DNA of 64,000 nt. Origin: CAWGJF01 sp963715745 (GTDB lineage Bacteria > Bacteroidota > Ignavibacteria > Ignavibacteriales > Ignavibacteriaceae). Shown here one piece after another: positions 62,679 to 64,000 of this stretch (position 1 is its first letter; every line of letters starts with the position of its first letter). The stretch lies in contig OY970271.1 in assembly GCA_963715745.1 (NCBI GenBank), forward strand, positions 992,001 to 1,056,000, read 5' to 3'. A program made the position numbers and the translations under genes. The notes beneath the pieces are model-generated. The model was not told where the DNA came from, searched no databases, and was given only the letters and a program-made list of their open reading frames with translations.

Positions 62679-64000
62679 ATGTCTCACAAAATTTTAATTA
62701 TTGATGATGATGAACTGGTTTGTAATACTTTTAAGCGGGTACTTACAAAACTGGAATATAGGGTTGAAATTTGTTTGGAAGGAGAAAAAGCCGTTGATAA
62801 AGTTAAACAATTCGAACCCGACATAATTTTGCTGGATATTTATCTGACCACTATGAATGGTCTTGAACTTCTGAACATTTTCCAAAAACAATTCTATGAT
62901 ATTCCGGTAATTATGATAACAGGTTACTCCGATGTAACAATTGCAGTTAAGGCAATGAAATCAGGAGCTTATGATTTTCTGTTAAAGCCTGTCGATATAG
63001 AACAATTAAAAATTATTATTCAAAAAGCTTTGTCTAATGTCAATCTGAAAAAAGAAGTAGACAAACTAAGCGCAATAGTAAAAGATGATTTACTTTCAAG
63101 AGACTTTTTTGGTAAAAGCGGCAAGATTAATAAAATACTTTCAGCGGCTGAAAAGCTTGCCAAAAGTTCTGATACAACTATTCTGATTGATGGAGAAAGC
63201 GGAACCGGCAAGGAAATGATTGCCAAATATATTCACCAGAACAGCCCGCGTAAAGATGGCCCATTTATCCAGATTAACTGTTCGGCGATTCCCAGAGAAC
63301 TTGCAGAGAGTGAATTGTTCGGACATGAAAAAGGTGCATTTACAGGAGCGCAGCAAAAAACCAGGCTTGGTAAATTTGAACTTGCTTCAAAAGGTACAAT
63401 TCTGCTGGATGAAATAGGTGAACTTTCTGCCGAAATGCAGGCAAAACTTTTACGTGTTTTACAGGAAAAGAAATTTTATAGAGTAGGTGGTGAAAAAGAA
63501 GTTGAAGTTGATGTTAGAGTTCTTGCAGCAACAAACAAAAATCTTGAAGATGAAGTAAAAAAAGGGAACTTCAGACAGGATTTGTTTTACCGGTTGAATG
63601 TGGGAAATGTAACAATTCCCCCTTTGCGTGAAAGAAAAGAAGATATTCCAATACTGGCTTATGCTTTTCTTAATGAATTTGCCCGGAAGTTTGATAAGAA
63701 GGTTAAAAGAATAGAACAAACAGCATTGGAATTGCTGGAGAATTATTCCTGGAAAGGAAACATAAGAGAATTAAGAAATGTTATGGAAAGAGCTACTTTA
63801 CTTTTAGAGGAAGATGAACTTAAAGAAAAACATTTCCAGTTTATTTTACCTGCAGGAGTTACAGAATCACCTGTTCAGGGTGAAGATTTTATATTAAAAA
63901 TTCCATCTAACGGAATTAAAATTGACTTGGTGCTGAGGAAGCTGATTGAAGACACATTGAAAATTACAAACGGAAACCAAGTGAAAGCTGCTAAAGTTTT
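62679..64000 (+). CDS. NtrC-family sigma-54-dependent response regulator (3' end outside window)
   Basis: The frame is open from ATG 62679 to the end of the window, 440 codons. Receiver domain with Asp9-Asp11 and phospho-acceptor Asp53 (ILLDIYL), Lys in LLKPVD, an AAA+ domain with Walker A GESGTGKEMIAKY (about residue 171), the sigma-54 contact loop GAFTGA (about 219), Walker B ILLDEIGEL and the R-finger region. The last codons start a Fis-type HTH (EDTLKITNGNQVKAAKV), so the protein is nearly complete. It is the partner of the kinase three bases upstream and implies sigma-54 promoters in this organism. Confidence 0.93.
   Translation, partial: MSHKILIIDDDELVCNTFKRVLTKLEYRVEICLEGEKAVDKVKQFEPDIILLDIYLTTMNGLELLNIFQKQFYDIPVIMITGYSDVTIAVKAMKSGAYDFLLKPVDIEQLKIIIQKALSNVNLKKEVDKLSAIVKDDLLSRDFFGKSGKINKILSAAEKLAKSSDTTILIDGESGTGKEMIAKYIHQNSPRKDGPFIQINCSAIPRELAESELFGHEKGAFTGAQQKTRLGKFELASKGTILLDEIGELSAEMQAKLLRVLQEKKFYRVGGEKEVEVDVRVLAATNKNLEDEVKKGNFRQDLFYRLNVGNVTIPPLRERKEDIPILAYAFLNEFARKFDKKVKRIEQTALELLENYSWKGNIRELRNVMERATLLLEEDELKEKHFQFILPAGVTESPVQGEDFILKIPSNGIKIDLVLRKLIEDTLKITNGNQVKAAKV

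Noticed and set aside
63020..63719. Several antisense ORFs inside the NtrC-family gene
   Set aside because: Shadows of the plus-strand regulator, which is open throughout and has all family motifs.

Overview
This is an AT-rich chromosomal window. It most resembles a member of the Ignavibacteria (Bacteroidota/Chlorobiota side). The reasons are several secreted proteins ending in a type IX secretion (T9SS) sorting domain with the NYPNPFNP-type motif, a PorV/UPF0164-like barrel, a eukaryote-like (type 2) isoleucyl-tRNA synthetase, a bacillithiol-synthesis glycosyltransferase (BshA), weak or absent Shine-Dalgarno sequences before many genes and frequent TTG starts. The taxon is inferred from protein character; no 16S rRNA gene is present. 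I see no phage, IS element, integrase or CRISPR array.

Layout. 1-8.8 kb: housekeeping block (partial membrane/coiled-coil protein, ileS, DksA-like zinc-finger protein, two tandem lspA, RluD-like pseudouridine synthase, cysS, CheY-like receiver), closed by a clear terminator. 8.8-16.5 kb (minus strand): three large secreted T9SS-sorted proteins, one with a beta-helix and two tandem FG-GAP propeller paralogues. The first has an in-frame stop inside its sorting domain, and the third is split by a frameshift in an (AT)8 tract. 16.7-22.6 kb (minus): FAD oxidase, glycosyltransferase, miaA and a cNMP/GAF/histidine-kinase gene also split by a frameshift. 22.7-24.2 kb: ECF sigma/anti-sigma pair, FmdB zinc ribbon, secreted rhodanese. 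24.3-37.8 kb: surface glycan region with a GH13 lipoprotein, a double-parvulin chaperone, a TonB-dependent receptor, a huge Asp-rich surface protein, a PorV-like barrel and a four-domain FNGW (starch-binding-like) T9SS protein. 37.9-44.5 kb: an HTH-TM-SGNH-TPR fusion, a second GH13, and a carbamoyltransferase/SxtJ/DUF5989 cluster. 44.8-46.7 kb: Lrp/AsnC regulator plus glnA. 46.7-49.6 kb: GT-C membrane transferase and another T9SS protein. 49.7-53.5 kb (minus): compact operon of bshA, a DNPH1-like hydrolase, an unknown protein, an RsmF-like methylase and an ArsC-like protein. 53.6-57.9 kb: overlapping operon of PfkB kinase, RmlD-like reductase, third GH13 and HAD phosphatase. 58.0-60.7 kb: second ECF sigma/anti-sigma (with HEAT-like repeats)/DUF4097-like adhesin operon. 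Then tRNA-Arg(CCT), a TPR protein, and a histidine kinase/NtrC-type regulator pair that runs off the end.

How it fits together. The common theme is the outer membrane and secretion: two lipoprotein signal peptidases, a periplasmic PPIase, a TonB receptor, a PorV-like barrel, five T9SS-sorted proteins (two of them disrupted) and three exported GH13 enzymes. This suggests a heterotroph processing starch/maltodextrin-like polymers at its surface. The candidate for an under-described system is the receptor / Asp-rich protein / PorV-like barrel / starch-binding protein row at 28.4-37.8 kb, which looks like a SusCD-type machine without a recognisable SusD. Three independent gene disruptions between 9.0 and 21.2 kb deserve checking: they are either real (possibly phase-variable) or assembly errors.
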